DNA from: Candidatus Eisenbacteria bacterium
GTDB taxonomy: Bacteria; Orphanbacterota; Orphanbacteria; Orphanbacterales; Orphanbacteraceae
Length of the DNA stretch: 64,000 nt
Assembly: GCA_016930695.1 (NCBI GenBank)
Contig: JAFGGD010000055.1
Coordinates: forward strand, 1-64,000
Reading direction: 5' to 3'
Shown here: positions 52,866-61,088 of the stretch, piece by piece
How positions within the stretch are numbered: position 1 is the first letter of the stretch
How the letters are laid out: the number at the start of each line of letters is the position of its first letter
Position numbers and translations under genes: made by a program
The notes under the pieces: model-generated
What the model was told of the DNA's origin: nothing
The model's database searches: none
The model's input: the letters and a program-made list of their open reading frames with translations, nothing else

Positions 52866-54551
52866 ATGAAACGATCCGCCCGCATGCCGTTCTTAATCCT
52901 TTTCTTTTTTTCCGCCCTTTCCGCGGCCGCATCCTCCTATCCGGAGGAGATCTGGATCGCCCCACTGGACGGCGGCCGATCCATCGAGGACGCCTGGTCC
53001 GCCGGCGTGGAGGCCCTCGATCTCTTTCCCGACGCCCTCGTCCTGAGCGACGCCGCCTCCGCGCGTGTCCTCCGTGAGGCGGGATGGACCGTCGAGGGCC
53101 CCGTCACCCTCGCCGGGAACGGAGCGTTCTATCTGCTCCGCCCTTTCGGTGACGAGCGGGTCGCCGCCGGCGCGGACGTGGGAGCCGTCCAAGCCCTCGA
53201 TGGCGTGGACGTTCTCTGGAGCGACGGCGTGAACCTGGTCGTCCGGGCCGACGGTCCGCTCCCGCGGGAGCTTCCGGTGATCGACATGGAGAAGAAGGCG
53301 CTCCGGAGCCGGCCGGTCCGGCGCCCGGCCGCCGGGGAGGAGGGCGGATCGGTACGGACCGGGGCCACATCCTTCCCGCCGATCCTGGACGGACTCACGG
53401 CGGAGGTCGACTCGGCGACCTACATGCGGTGGATCGGAAACCTGGCCGGCGCGAACGAGGTGCTCCTCGGCGGCCATCCGTTCACATTCACCACCCGGTA
53501 CACTTCCAACGCCGAGTGCGACTCCGCGGAAAAGTATGTATACGAACGGTTCCTGGACATGGGCTTCACCGACGTGGAGTACGATTCCTTCTCGTTCAAC
53601 GGCATCGACGCGCGGAACGTGATCGCCACACTGCCCGGCACGGAGACGCCGGACCGGATCTACATCCTCTGCGGGCACGTGGATGCCACGTCCGTCAACG
53701 CCACGCTGCCGGCGCCGGGCGCCAATGACAACGCGAGCGGCGTGAGCGTGGTGCTCACCACCGCCGAGATCCTGCGGCGTTTCGACTTTCGCTCCACCAT
53801 CAAGTTCATCGCCTTCACCGGCGAGGAGCAGGGACTACGCGGCTCCGAACACTACGCCGCCGCCGCCGCCGCCGCGGGCGACGACATCCGCGGTGTGATC
53901 AATTGCGACATGGTCGCCTGGTGGAACACGCACTACGAGGTGATCATCGAGGGACGGACCTTCGCCGGTTCCCTCATGCAGGTCTTACACGACGCCTTCG
54001 CCGAATACACGAACATCGGCACGCAGCTCGACTACAGCGCCTCCGGCTCGGACCACGTCCCCTTCCTGAACGAGGGATTCCCGGCGCTGCTCGCCATCGA
54101 AACCGATTACGCATCCTATCCGTGCTATCACCGGAGCTGCGACCGGACCGACCAGAACGACGGCGTCTTCGGGATGCAGGTGACCCGCGCCTGCCTCGCG
54201 ACCATCGCCTACCTCGCCGAGCCGACCGACCAGGCCACCGGCATCGAAACGGCCGGCGTCGTCCCCGTTCCCCCATTATTCGCGTTGGAAGAGAACCGGC
54301 CCAACCCGTTCAATCCGGCCACTCGAATCGCCTTCACCCTCCCCGGCGCGGAGCTGGTGCTCCTCACCGTGTACGACGCCACCGGAAGACGGGTCGCGGT
54401 GTTGGAAGAGGGAGCGCTCGGCCCCGGCAGGCATGAACGGATCTGGAACGGACGGAAATCGGACGGCCGCGAGGCCGACTCGGGTGTCTACTTCGCCCGT
54501 CTCGTCGCCGGCGAGAGGAGCGAAACCCGCAAAATGCTGCTGCTCAAGTAA
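52866..54551 (+). CDS. Secreted M28-family zinc peptidase with FlgD-like tail
   Basis: ATG 52866 (AGGAG upstream) gives 561 residues starting directly with a signal peptide (MPFLILFFFSALSAAASS). After a propeptide of about 150 residues comes the M28 domain: ILCGHVDATS, GANDNASGVS, FTGEEQGLRGSEH, INCDMVAWW and YPCYHRSCDRTD carry the expected metal and catalytic residues. The tail NRPNPFNPATRIAFTLP to SGVYFARLVAGERSETRK is a FlgD-like sorting domain. It is smaller than, and only partly similar to, the 833-residue peptidase upstream. Confidence 0.92.
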   Translation: MKRSARMPFLILFFFSALSAAASSYPEEIWIAPLDGGRSIEDAWSAGVEALDLFPDALVLSDAASARVLREAGWTVEGPVTLAGNGAFYLLRPFGDERVAAGADVGAVQALDGVDVLWSDGVNLVVRADGPLPRELPVIDMEKKALRSRPVRRPAAGEEGGSVRTGATSFPPILDGLTAEVDSATYMRWIGNLAGANEVLLGGHPFTFTTRYTSNAECDSAEKYVYERFLDMGFTDVEYDSFSFNGIDARNVIATLPGTETPDRIYILCGHVDATSVNATLPAPGANDNASGVSVVLTTAEILRRFDFRSTIKFIAFTGEEQGLRGSEHYAAAAAAAGDDIRGVINCDMVAWWNTHYEVIIEGRTFAGSLMQVLHDAFAEYTNIGTQLDYSASGSDHVPFLNEGFPALLAIETDYASYPCYHRSCDRTDQNDGVFGMQVTRACLATIAYLAEPTDQATGIETAGVVPVPPLFALEENRPNPFNPATRIAFTLPGAELVLLTVYDATGRRVAVLEEGALGPGRHERIWNGRKSDGREADSGVYFARLVAGERSETRKMLLLK

Positions 54552-54580
54552 GCCGCCGGTCGCGAAGATCGACCCTTGGG

Positions 54581-54607
54581 GGGCGCGGGCCGAAACCCGC
54601 GCCCTTT
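54581..54607 (+). terminator. Terminator after the second M28 peptidase
   Basis: GGGCGCGGG and CCCGCGCCC form a 9-base stem followed by TTT. Confidence 0.7.
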
Positions 54608-54708
54608 CCCGTGCTCCCCGCCTCTGGCGTCCCCTCCGTTCTTCCGGTTACACTCATGGTCACGGCGGGCCGCAAGGAGTCGGAAACCGGCCCGGGAGGA
54701 GAAAGCGC

Positions 54709-55065
54709 ATGGAGAAGGAATCGATACGCGACTGGAAGGAAAAGCGGAACAAGCTGAACGAACTGGTCCTCGAATCTTGTGGCTTGCCCGTAAAACGTTT
54801 TTATGGGATCGACGATCAAGCCTACCGGGAGGGAGCGCTGCCGGCGAAGACCAAGGAGCTGCTCGGCCTGATCGCCTCCTTCGTGCTCCGCTGCGACGAC
54901 TGCATCCGCTGGCACGCGATCCGCTGCCACGAACTGGGCGTAACCGACGAGGAGTTGAACGAGGCGACGGCGATCGGACTCGTCGTCGGCGGGAGCATCA
55001 CCATCCCGCACCAGCGCCGGCTTATGAGGGATTGGAAGGCGCTGAAGGAGGGAGACGACGCCTGA
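54709..55065 (+). CDS. AhpD-like carboxymuconolactone decarboxylase family protein
   Basis: ATG 54709 with GGGAGGAG upstream gives 118 residues. The core KTKELLGLIASFVLRCDDCI followed by RWHAI has the CxxC-x3-H motif of AhpD-like thiol peroxidases. In this family the cysteines cycle between thiol and disulfide. The exact substrate is unknown. It is monocistronic and convergent with the HEAT gene. Confidence 0.9.
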   Translation: MEKESIRDWKEKRNKLNELVLESCGLPVKRFYGIDDQAYREGALPAKTKELLGLIASFVLRCDDCIRWHAIRCHELGVTDEELNEATAIGLVVGGSITIPHQRRLMRDWKALKEGDDA

Positions 55066-55122
55066 TCCCGCCCCGGGGGGGCGGCGCGCCACCCCTCTCC
55101 ACGACCCCGTCGCCTATTCCTC

Positions 55123-56538
55123 CTACTGCTCGAGCAGCTCCAGGAGGACGCTCTCGGCGTTTTCGTGGCTCGATTTTCCGATCCAATAAATCGCCGTGCT
55201 CTTCAATCCCGGATCCGTCTCCTCACGTGCGATCCGCGCCATCTGCTCCAACGCCGCCGCGTCTTCCTTCCGGGAGAGGGCGTAGAGCGATTGCTCCTTG
55301 AGCCCGCGATCTTCGTACCGGTCATAGAGGGCGCCCAACTCCTCGGATTCGATCCAGTTCCTCTCGGAGGCCATGAAGAGGGCGGTCTGCCGCGCCTCGA
55401 CGGGCTCCTCCGGATCGTCGATCCGGCCGAGCGTCCAAGCGCGCGCCTCCTCCACGTCGGATCGCACGACGGCGAGCACGATCTCCTCGCGCAAGCCCGG
55501 ATCATCGATCTCCCCATAGGCGTCCATCAAGAAACGGACCTGTTCATCCCCGCCCTCCGACGCGAGCACGAAGGTCACGTAAGCACGATGGGCCGTTTCA
55601 GCATCCCTGTTCCGTAGCCGCTCATGGAGTGCGGGCCAGGCCCGCGCGTCTCCCGATCGAGCGAGGGCGAAGACCGCCGATTCCAAAATCTTGGGATCCT
55701 CGGTGGAGCCGAGCAAATCGACGAGGTAATCGAAGGCGCGGGCGGAGTTCATGGTTCCGAGCCAGAGGATCGCCTCTTCACGGACATCCGGGTCCGGATC
55801 TTCGCGGACCACATCCAGCATGACCTCCGCCGCTTCTTCCCCCTCCTGCCGGGCGAGGAGGTAGAGCGTCTCCTTGCGCAAGCGCGCGCTGCCGGAGTCG
55901 CGCTCCGCGAGCACCTTGCGGATCGCCGGGAACGCCATTTCCGATTCCATCGCCAGAAGCGCTTCGAGGGTGGCGAGCTTGATCCGGTTCTCCCCGATCG
56001 CCTCCTCGCTCTCCTCGTCGAGAGCCTGCACGGCGCGCGCGTCTCCCCGAACGGCCAGCTCTTTCCGCACGCGCGCGAGAAGCGCCTCCGCCTCTCCATG
56101 GGTGGGCGCCCAATCATACTGTTTCGCGTGAAGCTCGAGCGCCTCGCGCGCATAGCGCAGATCCCTCGTCGAACCCTCTCGGTAAAGGGCGAAGGCGCGC
56201 CAGTAGAGCGCTTCGGCGCCCCGCGCCGAGTCGAGTTCCTCGCGGAAGAGTCGCTCGAACAACTCCGCCGCCCGCTCGTATTCCCCGCCCTCAAGCGCGC
56301 GCTGCGCCTTTTCATAGAGCTTCCCGCGCTCTTCCGCCGTCTCCTCGTCCGCGCCGGCTCGGGCGAGGAGGATCTCGACTCGTCGCTCCCTCTCGTCGCG
56401 GCGCGTCTCTTCCCGTTCCGTATTCCGGATCGTCTCCGCCGGCCCGCCGGAGGAAACGCGCGCCTCCGCCTCGGACGCGACGATTGCGATCCAAAGAATC
56501 GCCGCGACCCACCGCGCCCACCTTTTCGGTCCCATCAT
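55123..56538 (-). CDS. Secreted HEAT-repeat protein with N-terminal TPR-like region
   Basis: The protein has 471 residues. A signal peptide (about residues 1-27, ending SEAEARV) leads to a charged helical segment and a TPR-like unit (YEKAQRALEGGEYERAAELF). About eight HEAT-like repeats follow (for example DPDVREEAILWLGTMNSARA; LKSTAIYWIGKSSHENAESV). It is likely a periplasmic protein-interaction scaffold. It starts 11 bases after the anti-sigma-like gene, so it is probably under ECF-sigma control. Confidence 0.82.
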   Translation of the reverse strand: MMGPKRWARWVAAILWIAIVASEAEARVSSGGPAETIRNTEREETRRDERERRVEILLARAGADEETAEERGKLYEKAQRALEGGEYERAAELFERLFREELDSARGAEALYWRAFALYREGSTRDLRYAREALELHAKQYDWAPTHGEAEALLARVRKELAVRGDARAVQALDEESEEAIGENRIKLATLEALLAMESEMAFPAIRKVLAERDSGSARLRKETLYLLARQEGEEAAEVMLDVVREDPDPDVREEAILWLGTMNSARAFDYLVDLLGSTEDPKILESAVFALARSGDARAWPALHERLRNRDAETAHRAYVTFVLASEGGDEQVRFLMDAYGEIDDPGLREEIVLAVVRSDVEEARAWTLGRIDDPEEPVEARQTALFMASERNWIESEELGALYDRYEDRGLKEQSLYALSRKEDAAALEQMARIAREETDPGLKSTAIYWIGKSSHENAESVLLELLEQ

Positions 56539-56549
56539 CGTTCCGCTCC

Positions 56550-57236
56550 TTATATGCCGGCGGTACGAGGCCGCCTAGGAACTCGTTCGCGAAGCCGGGT
56601 CAAAAGCATCTTCTCCTCCAGGCCGTTCCGGATTCCCTCCCGGTCGACTCCGTCGGCGGCGCCGACAAGGACGAGACGCGCGAGCGCCAGCTCGAGATCG
56701 CGCAGGAGCGCCGCCGTCTCGGGATCGTGGGCGGCGGGGGAGTCGAGGAGGAGCCTCGTCTCGGCCAGTAACGACGCCGCGCGCGAGGGAAAGTCGCCCG
56801 CGTCCTCCAGGGCGCCCGGGCCGATGCGAAAATCGGTGAGGAGGATCTCCGCGCGCCCGAAAAAGGGACCGGCGGCGCGGCGGAACGCCTCGGCGCGGCG
56901 ATCCGCCGAAGGGGGCCGTCCCTTGGAACCCTTCGCCGCCGCCCCGCCGCGATCCGCTTTCTTCTCCACGGTCGCGACCCGTGCTTCCTCCTCCGGCGCC
57001 GGAGCCGTGAGCCGCCCGATGCCGACACCGAGGAGGAGAACCGCCGCGGCCGCGGCGGGCACCCAGGTCCGCACCCTTCGGAGAAGACCCCGGCTGCGCG
57101 GCGCGCGGCGCTCCGCCCCCGCGGCTCCCCGCCCCGCCCGGATCCGTTCCCAGATCTCTTCGCGGGGCGTGTCGGGCGGCTCGTGGTACGACCGGACCGC
57201 ATCCTCGAATCGCGTGTTCCGCCCTTTCTCGCTCAT
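56550..57236 (-). CDS. Anti-sigma-factor-like single-pass membrane protein
   Basis: ATG 57236 overlaps the sigma-factor stop (ATGA); 228 residues. A short cytoplasmic part (FEDAVRSYHEPPDTPREEIW) precedes one membrane helix (TWVPAAAAAVLLLGVGIGRL). A periplasmic helical domain follows. No zinc-binding HxxxCxxC motif is present, so this is not a ZAS-type anti-sigma. The assignment rests on gene order and topology. Confidence 0.7.
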   Translation of the reverse strand: MSEKGRNTRFEDAVRSYHEPPDTPREEIWERIRAGRGAAGAERRAPRSRGLLRRVRTWVPAAAAAVLLLGVGIGRLTAPAPEEEARVATVEKKADRGGAAAKGSKGRPPSADRRAEAFRRAAGPFFGRAEILLTDFRIGPGALEDAGDFPSRAASLLAETRLLLDSPAAHDPETAALLRDLELALARLVLVGAADGVDREGIRNGLEEKMLLTRLRERVPRRPRTAGI

Positions 57237-57817
57237 GATTCCTCCGCGCGGTTGAAAGCGAAGCCCGCCTCGGCCAGACCGTCGCGGAGAGCCGCGCGAG
57301 CCCGGTGAAGCTTCGCCTTCGACGTCCCGACCGGCATGTCCAGAATCCCTCCGATCTCGCGGTGCCGGTAGCCCTCCACGTCGTGCATGACGAAAACGAC
57401 GCGGAGGTCCTCCGGCAAACGATCCACGAGACGCTCGATGGCGATGCGAAGCTCCTCGCGGCGCGGCGCCGCCGACGCGCTCCGGGCGATTCCCTCGCTC
57501 ATCTCCCCCTCCCGCTCCCGAATCCGCTTCCACCGCCGGAGCCCGTTCAGGATCACCGAGAGGGCGATTCGGTGGATCCAGGTGGAGAGCGCGGATTCGC
57601 GCCGGAACCCCGCCAGGCGGTCGAACACGCGGATGAACGTTTCCTGCGTGAATTCTTCCGCCAGGGATCGGTCGCCGGTCATGCGGAAGGCGAGACGGAA
57701 GACGCGGTCCACGTGGGAGTCGTATAACGCCCGCTCCGCTCCCGCGTCGCCGCCGAGCGCGGCCTCGATCATCCGTTGCTCGTCCAAACGCCCCCTCCCG
57801 GCACGACGTTCATTCAT
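57233..57817 (-). CDS. ECF-family RNA polymerase sigma factor
   Basis: The protein has 194 residues from ATG 57817. Region 2 has RVFRLAFRMTGDRSLAEEFT and QETFIRVFDRLAGFRRESAL with STWIHRIALSVILNGLRR. Region 4 has LPEDLRVVFVMHDVEGYRHR and EIGGILDMPVGTSKAKLHRA. No ribosome site precedes the ATG, but the predicted transcription start is next to it, so the mRNA may be leaderless. It probably autoregulates and drives the divergent DUF5916 gene. Confidence 0.93.
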   Translation of the reverse strand: MNERRAGRGRLDEQRMIEAALGGDAGAERALYDSHVDRVFRLAFRMTGDRSLAEEFTQETFIRVFDRLAGFRRESALSTWIHRIALSVILNGLRRWKRIREREGEMSEGIARSASAAPRREELRIAIERLVDRLPEDLRVVFVMHDVEGYRHREIGGILDMPVGTSKAKLHRARAALRDGLAEAGFAFNRAEES

Positions 57818-57824
57818 ACGATTG

Positions 57825-57848
57825 GACACACGCGCGAACCATAAGGTT
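57825..57848 (-). promoter_or_regulatory. ECF-type promoter of the sigma-factor operon
   Basis: Minus-strand AACC (in GCAACCTT, 57848-57845) and TGTC (57828-57825) are spaced by 16 bases. The geometry is identical to the promoter on the other side. Confidence 0.55.
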
Positions 57849-57942
57849 GCCCCCGACGGAAACGAAGTGAAAAGAGGAGCGCGGCGCGGCTCCACCCGCC
57901 GGCGGGGCGGGGACGTTTTTCACGGGTCAGCCATTATTTTCC

Positions 57943-57969
57943 AACCTTTCCCCCGCCGGGATCGTCTAA
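57943..57969 (+). promoter_or_regulatory. ECF-type promoter of the DUF5916 gene
   Basis: AACC (in CCAACCTTT, 57943-57946) and CGTC (in CGTCTAA, 57963-57966) are 16 bases apart, a typical ECF layout. Confidence 0.65.
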
Positions 57970-57990
57970 GGAAATACAGAGAGTGACCGA

Positions 57991-58027
57991 TCCGGACCGA
58001 CCCCCGAACCCACCACCCCGGTCCGGA
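57991..58027 (+). promoter_or_regulatory. Leader inverted repeat before the DUF5916 gene
   Basis: TCCGGACCG (57991-57999) and CGGTCCGGA (58019-58027) form 9-base perfect arms, just after the predicted start site. Confidence 0.45.
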
Positions 58028-58072
58028 TAACGACAAAAACAAAACCGAACGTTTCGATCGAGGAGCCGTGCG

Positions 58073-60817
58073 ATGTCTGCCCACCCCCCGTTGCGTTCCT
58101 GTGCCTTACACCGTCCCGGATGGACGGCATGGATCGATTCGCGCGTCCGGATCGGGGCGGCCGTTTCCCTCCTGGTTCTCTCGGCCGCCCTCCCGGACGC
58201 CTTCGCGGAAAACGGGAGCTGTCTTCCCGTGTCCGTGGATTTGGTCTCCCGGATCACCGCCGCCCGATTGCTTTCGCCGATTCGCCTGGACGGCGCGCTC
58301 GACGAAGAGAGCTGGCAGCGCCCCGCCGCGGCCCCGCTCGTTCAGAACGAGCCGGACAACGGTTGCACGCCGCGGCAGGACACGGAGTGGTGGGTCGTCT
58401 ACGACGACGAAGCGCTCTACATCGGCTGCCGAATGCTCGACTCGCAACCGGATTCGATCGTCTGCGGTCTCGGCCGCCGGGACGCTTATCCCGTGTCGGA
58501 CTGGATCTACCTGAACCTGGACACCTTCAACGACGACCGGAACGGTTACTCCTTCTCCTTCAGTCCCGCCGGATCGATGAACGACGCCGTCATCTACTGC
58601 GACGGTGCGACGGACGACTCCTGGGACGGCATCTGGGACGTGGCCGCTCGCGTCGACGACGGAGGCTGGTCCGCCGAGGTGCGGATCCCCTTCGCCCAGC
58701 TCGCCTTCCCCGACGCGGAGGAGCAGGTGTGGGGGATGAACTTCAGCCGTCGCATCTGCCGCTATCAGGAGAGGGACGAGTTGTTCCATCGTCCCCGGGG
58801 CGAATCGGGATACGTCGGCCGCTTCCCCGATCTGGTCGGCATCCGGGGCGTGAAACCGGGCAAGCGCGTCGAGGTGCTCGCCTACGGCGCCGGCAAGGCC
58901 GATTTCACCGACGCCGACGGCGGCGATCCCTTCCGGGACGGCTCGGACTGGAGCGGCAACACCGGCGCGGACATCCTGTGGGGGCTCTCGAACGACCTGA
59001 ACCTGAACGCCACCTTCAACCCGGACTTCGGCCAGGTCGAGGTGGATCCGGCGGTGGTGAATCTCGGCGACTTCGAAACTTACTTCCCCGAAAAGCGCCC
59101 CTTCTTCGTGAAGGACAGCGGCGTGTTCCGTTTCGCCCGCGAAGGAACCAACAACAACTGGAACTTCAACTGGATGGACCCAATGCTCTTCTATAGCCGC
59201 CGGATCGGACGGACGCCGACGTTGTCGCTGGGCGACAATGACTACGCCGACGCCCCGGAGGCGACCACCATCCTCGGCGCGGGAAAGATGAGCGGGAAGA
59301 TCGGCGACAACACGATCGGCTTGCTGCACGCCGTGACCGCCCGCGAGGAGGCGCGCCTCGAGTACGAGGGAATCCGTTCCGAACAGACCGTGGAGCCGCT
59401 CGCCGGCTACACCGTGGCCCGGCTCTCCCGGACCACCGCCAACGGCGACCACGGCGTCGGCTGGATGCTGACCGATGTCCGGCGCGATCTCGATGATCCG
59501 CGGGGGCGGGAAGAACTCACCGGCGCCGCCTCGGCGATCGGCATGGACGGCTGGACCACCCTGGACGACGACGGGGTTTGGGCGCTCCGCGGTTATCTGA
59601 GCGGGAGCCGCGTCACCGGATCATCGGAGGCGATCGACGAAGTCCAGCGCAACTCGCGGCACTACATGGACCGGCCCTGCGCGGACCACCTCGACTACGA
59701 CCCCAACCGCACGCGCCTGGACGGTTGGAGCGGCCGGCTCATGTTGAACAAGCAATCCGGCGCGTTCACCCTGAACACCGCGGTCGGCGTCGCCTCCCCC
59801 GGATACGAAATCGGCGATCTCGGCTACCAGACCCGAAGCGACAAGATCAACAGCCATCTCGTCCTCAGTTACGCATGGCATGAACCGAGAGGCGTGTTCC
59901 GTAATCGCGCGATCAGTCTCGGGACTTACAAGCTGTGGGATTACGGCGGCGCCCCCGACAATTACGGGAGCTGCGTCTTCTGGAGCGCCGGTTTCCGCAA
60001 TTTCTGGGAAGCCTGGGGAAACGTCTTTTACGAACCGGAACGGACCGGCCGCTGGACCACGTGGGGCGGCCCGCCGATTCGCCTCCCACGGCATCGAAGC
60101 GCCGAGGCCTACCTCGAATCGGACGGCCGGGGTGTGTGGACCGTGGGGGGCGGCGGCCGCGTCTGGGACATCGCCGACGGTTCCAGGGGAGCCAGCGCGG
60201 AGATGTGGTTCACGATTCGCCCGAGGAGCGGGCTGCGTCTCTTCTTCGACCCTTATCTCAGCTGGGGACACGACAAGGTCGGCTGGGTCGGCACCGAAGA
60301 AGACTCGACCATGACCGACACCTACGGGAGCCGCTACCTCTTCGCGGACTTCACCGAGCGCCGGTTCATGATGACCACCCGTCTGGACTGGACCTTCACG
60401 CCGGGGCTCACGCTACAGACCTACATCCAACCCCTCTTCGCCGCCGCGCGTTATCGAGACATCAAGGAACTCTCCCGGCCGAACAGTTATGACTGCAACG
60501 TCTACGGCCGGGACAACGGATCGACGATCGTCTATAGCGAAGAGGACGGCGCGTACGAGATCGATCCCGACGGCGCCGGCCCGATCGAGGCGTACTCCCT
60601 GGACGATCCGGACTTCAATTTCAAATCGCTCAAGCTGAACATGGTGCTCCGCTGGGAGTTCCGGCCCGGCTCGACCTTCTATCTCGTTTGGACGCAAAAC
60701 CGAACGGATGAGGGGCATGCGGGCGATTTCGAGTTGGACCGGGACGCGCGAAATCTGTTCGGATCACCGGGCGACGACATCGTGATGGCGAAGATCGCCA
60801 CCTGGTGGAACTTATAG
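58073..60817 (+). CDS. DUF5916-type outer-membrane protein with N-terminal CBM9-like domain
   Basis: The protein has 914 residues; ATG 58073 has GAGGAG upstream. A long signal region cleaves near AFAEN (about residue 45). Residues 60-260 form a CBM9-like beta-sandwich: ARLLSPIRLDGALDEESWQR and YSFSFSPAGSMNDAVIY. The remainder is DUF5916: NPDFGQVEVDPAVVNLGDFE, TYFPEKRPFFVKDSGVFRF and a probable beta-barrel ending MAKIATWWNL. The family is common in Bacteroidota and FCB relatives and is thought to act in the outer membrane; substrate unknown. Confidence 0.9.
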   Translation: MSAHPPLRSCALHRPGWTAWIDSRVRIGAAVSLLVLSAALPDAFAENGSCLPVSVDLVSRITAARLLSPIRLDGALDEESWQRPAAAPLVQNEPDNGCTPRQDTEWWVVYDDEALYIGCRMLDSQPDSIVCGLGRRDAYPVSDWIYLNLDTFNDDRNGYSFSFSPAGSMNDAVIYCDGATDDSWDGIWDVAARVDDGGWSAEVRIPFAQLAFPDAEEQVWGMNFSRRICRYQERDELFHRPRGESGYVGRFPDLVGIRGVKPGKRVEVLAYGAGKADFTDADGGDPFRDGSDWSGNTGADILWGLSNDLNLNATFNPDFGQVEVDPAVVNLGDFETYFPEKRPFFVKDSGVFRFAREGTNNNWNFNWMDPMLFYSRRIGRTPTLSLGDNDYADAPEATTILGAGKMSGKIGDNTIGLLHAVTAREEARLEYEGIRSEQTVEPLAGYTVARLSRTTANGDHGVGWMLTDVRRDLDDPRGREELTGAASAIGMDGWTTLDDDGVWALRGYLSGSRVTGSSEAIDEVQRNSRHYMDRPCADHLDYDPNRTRLDGWSGRLMLNKQSGAFTLNTAVGVASPGYEIGDLGYQTRSDKINSHLVLSYAWHEPRGVFRNRAISLGTYKLWDYGGAPDNYGSCVFWSAGFRNFWEAWGNVFYEPERTGRWTTWGGPPIRLPRHRSAEAYLESDGRGVWTVGGGGRVWDIADGSRGASAEMWFTIRPRSGLRLFFDPYLSWGHDKVGWVGTEEDSTMTDTYGSRYLFADFTERRFMMTTRLDWTFTPGLTLQTYIQPLFAAARYRDIKELSRPNSYDCNVYGRDNGSTIVYSEEDGAYEIDPDGAGPIEAYSLDDPDFNFKSLKLNMVLRWEFRPGSTFYLVWTQNRTDEGHAGDFELDRDARNLFGSPGDDIVMAKIATWWNL

Positions 60818-60824
60818 TACGGAC

Positions 60825-60860
60825 GACGCGCGGAGTCCCCCTCGCGGGACTTCGCGCGTC
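60825..60860 (+). terminator. Hairpin after the DUF5916 gene
   Basis: GACGCGCGGAGTCCC and GGGACTTCGCGCGTC form a 15-base stem with one G-T pair. Only a weak T-run follows. A TAAACT -10 candidate for the kinase gene lies at 60939-60944 without a clear -35. Confidence 0.7.
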
Positions 60861-61088
60861 ATCCGGGCCGATTTCCTCATGCCGCAGTCGCGGATCCGCC
60901 GGAGAAACGCGCCTCTCGCCTCCGCCCCGTCGAGGTGGTAAACTGTACATAGCGCGTAGATAGCCGCGCACCCCGGCGACGCGAAACATCACGAACCGCT
61001 CCCTCGACCGGCAACACCGCAGCGCAGCGCGCCCTCCACGCGGGCGGCCGGGATCTCCCCGTCACTCCTCTCCTCCGGGGGGCCCGCG

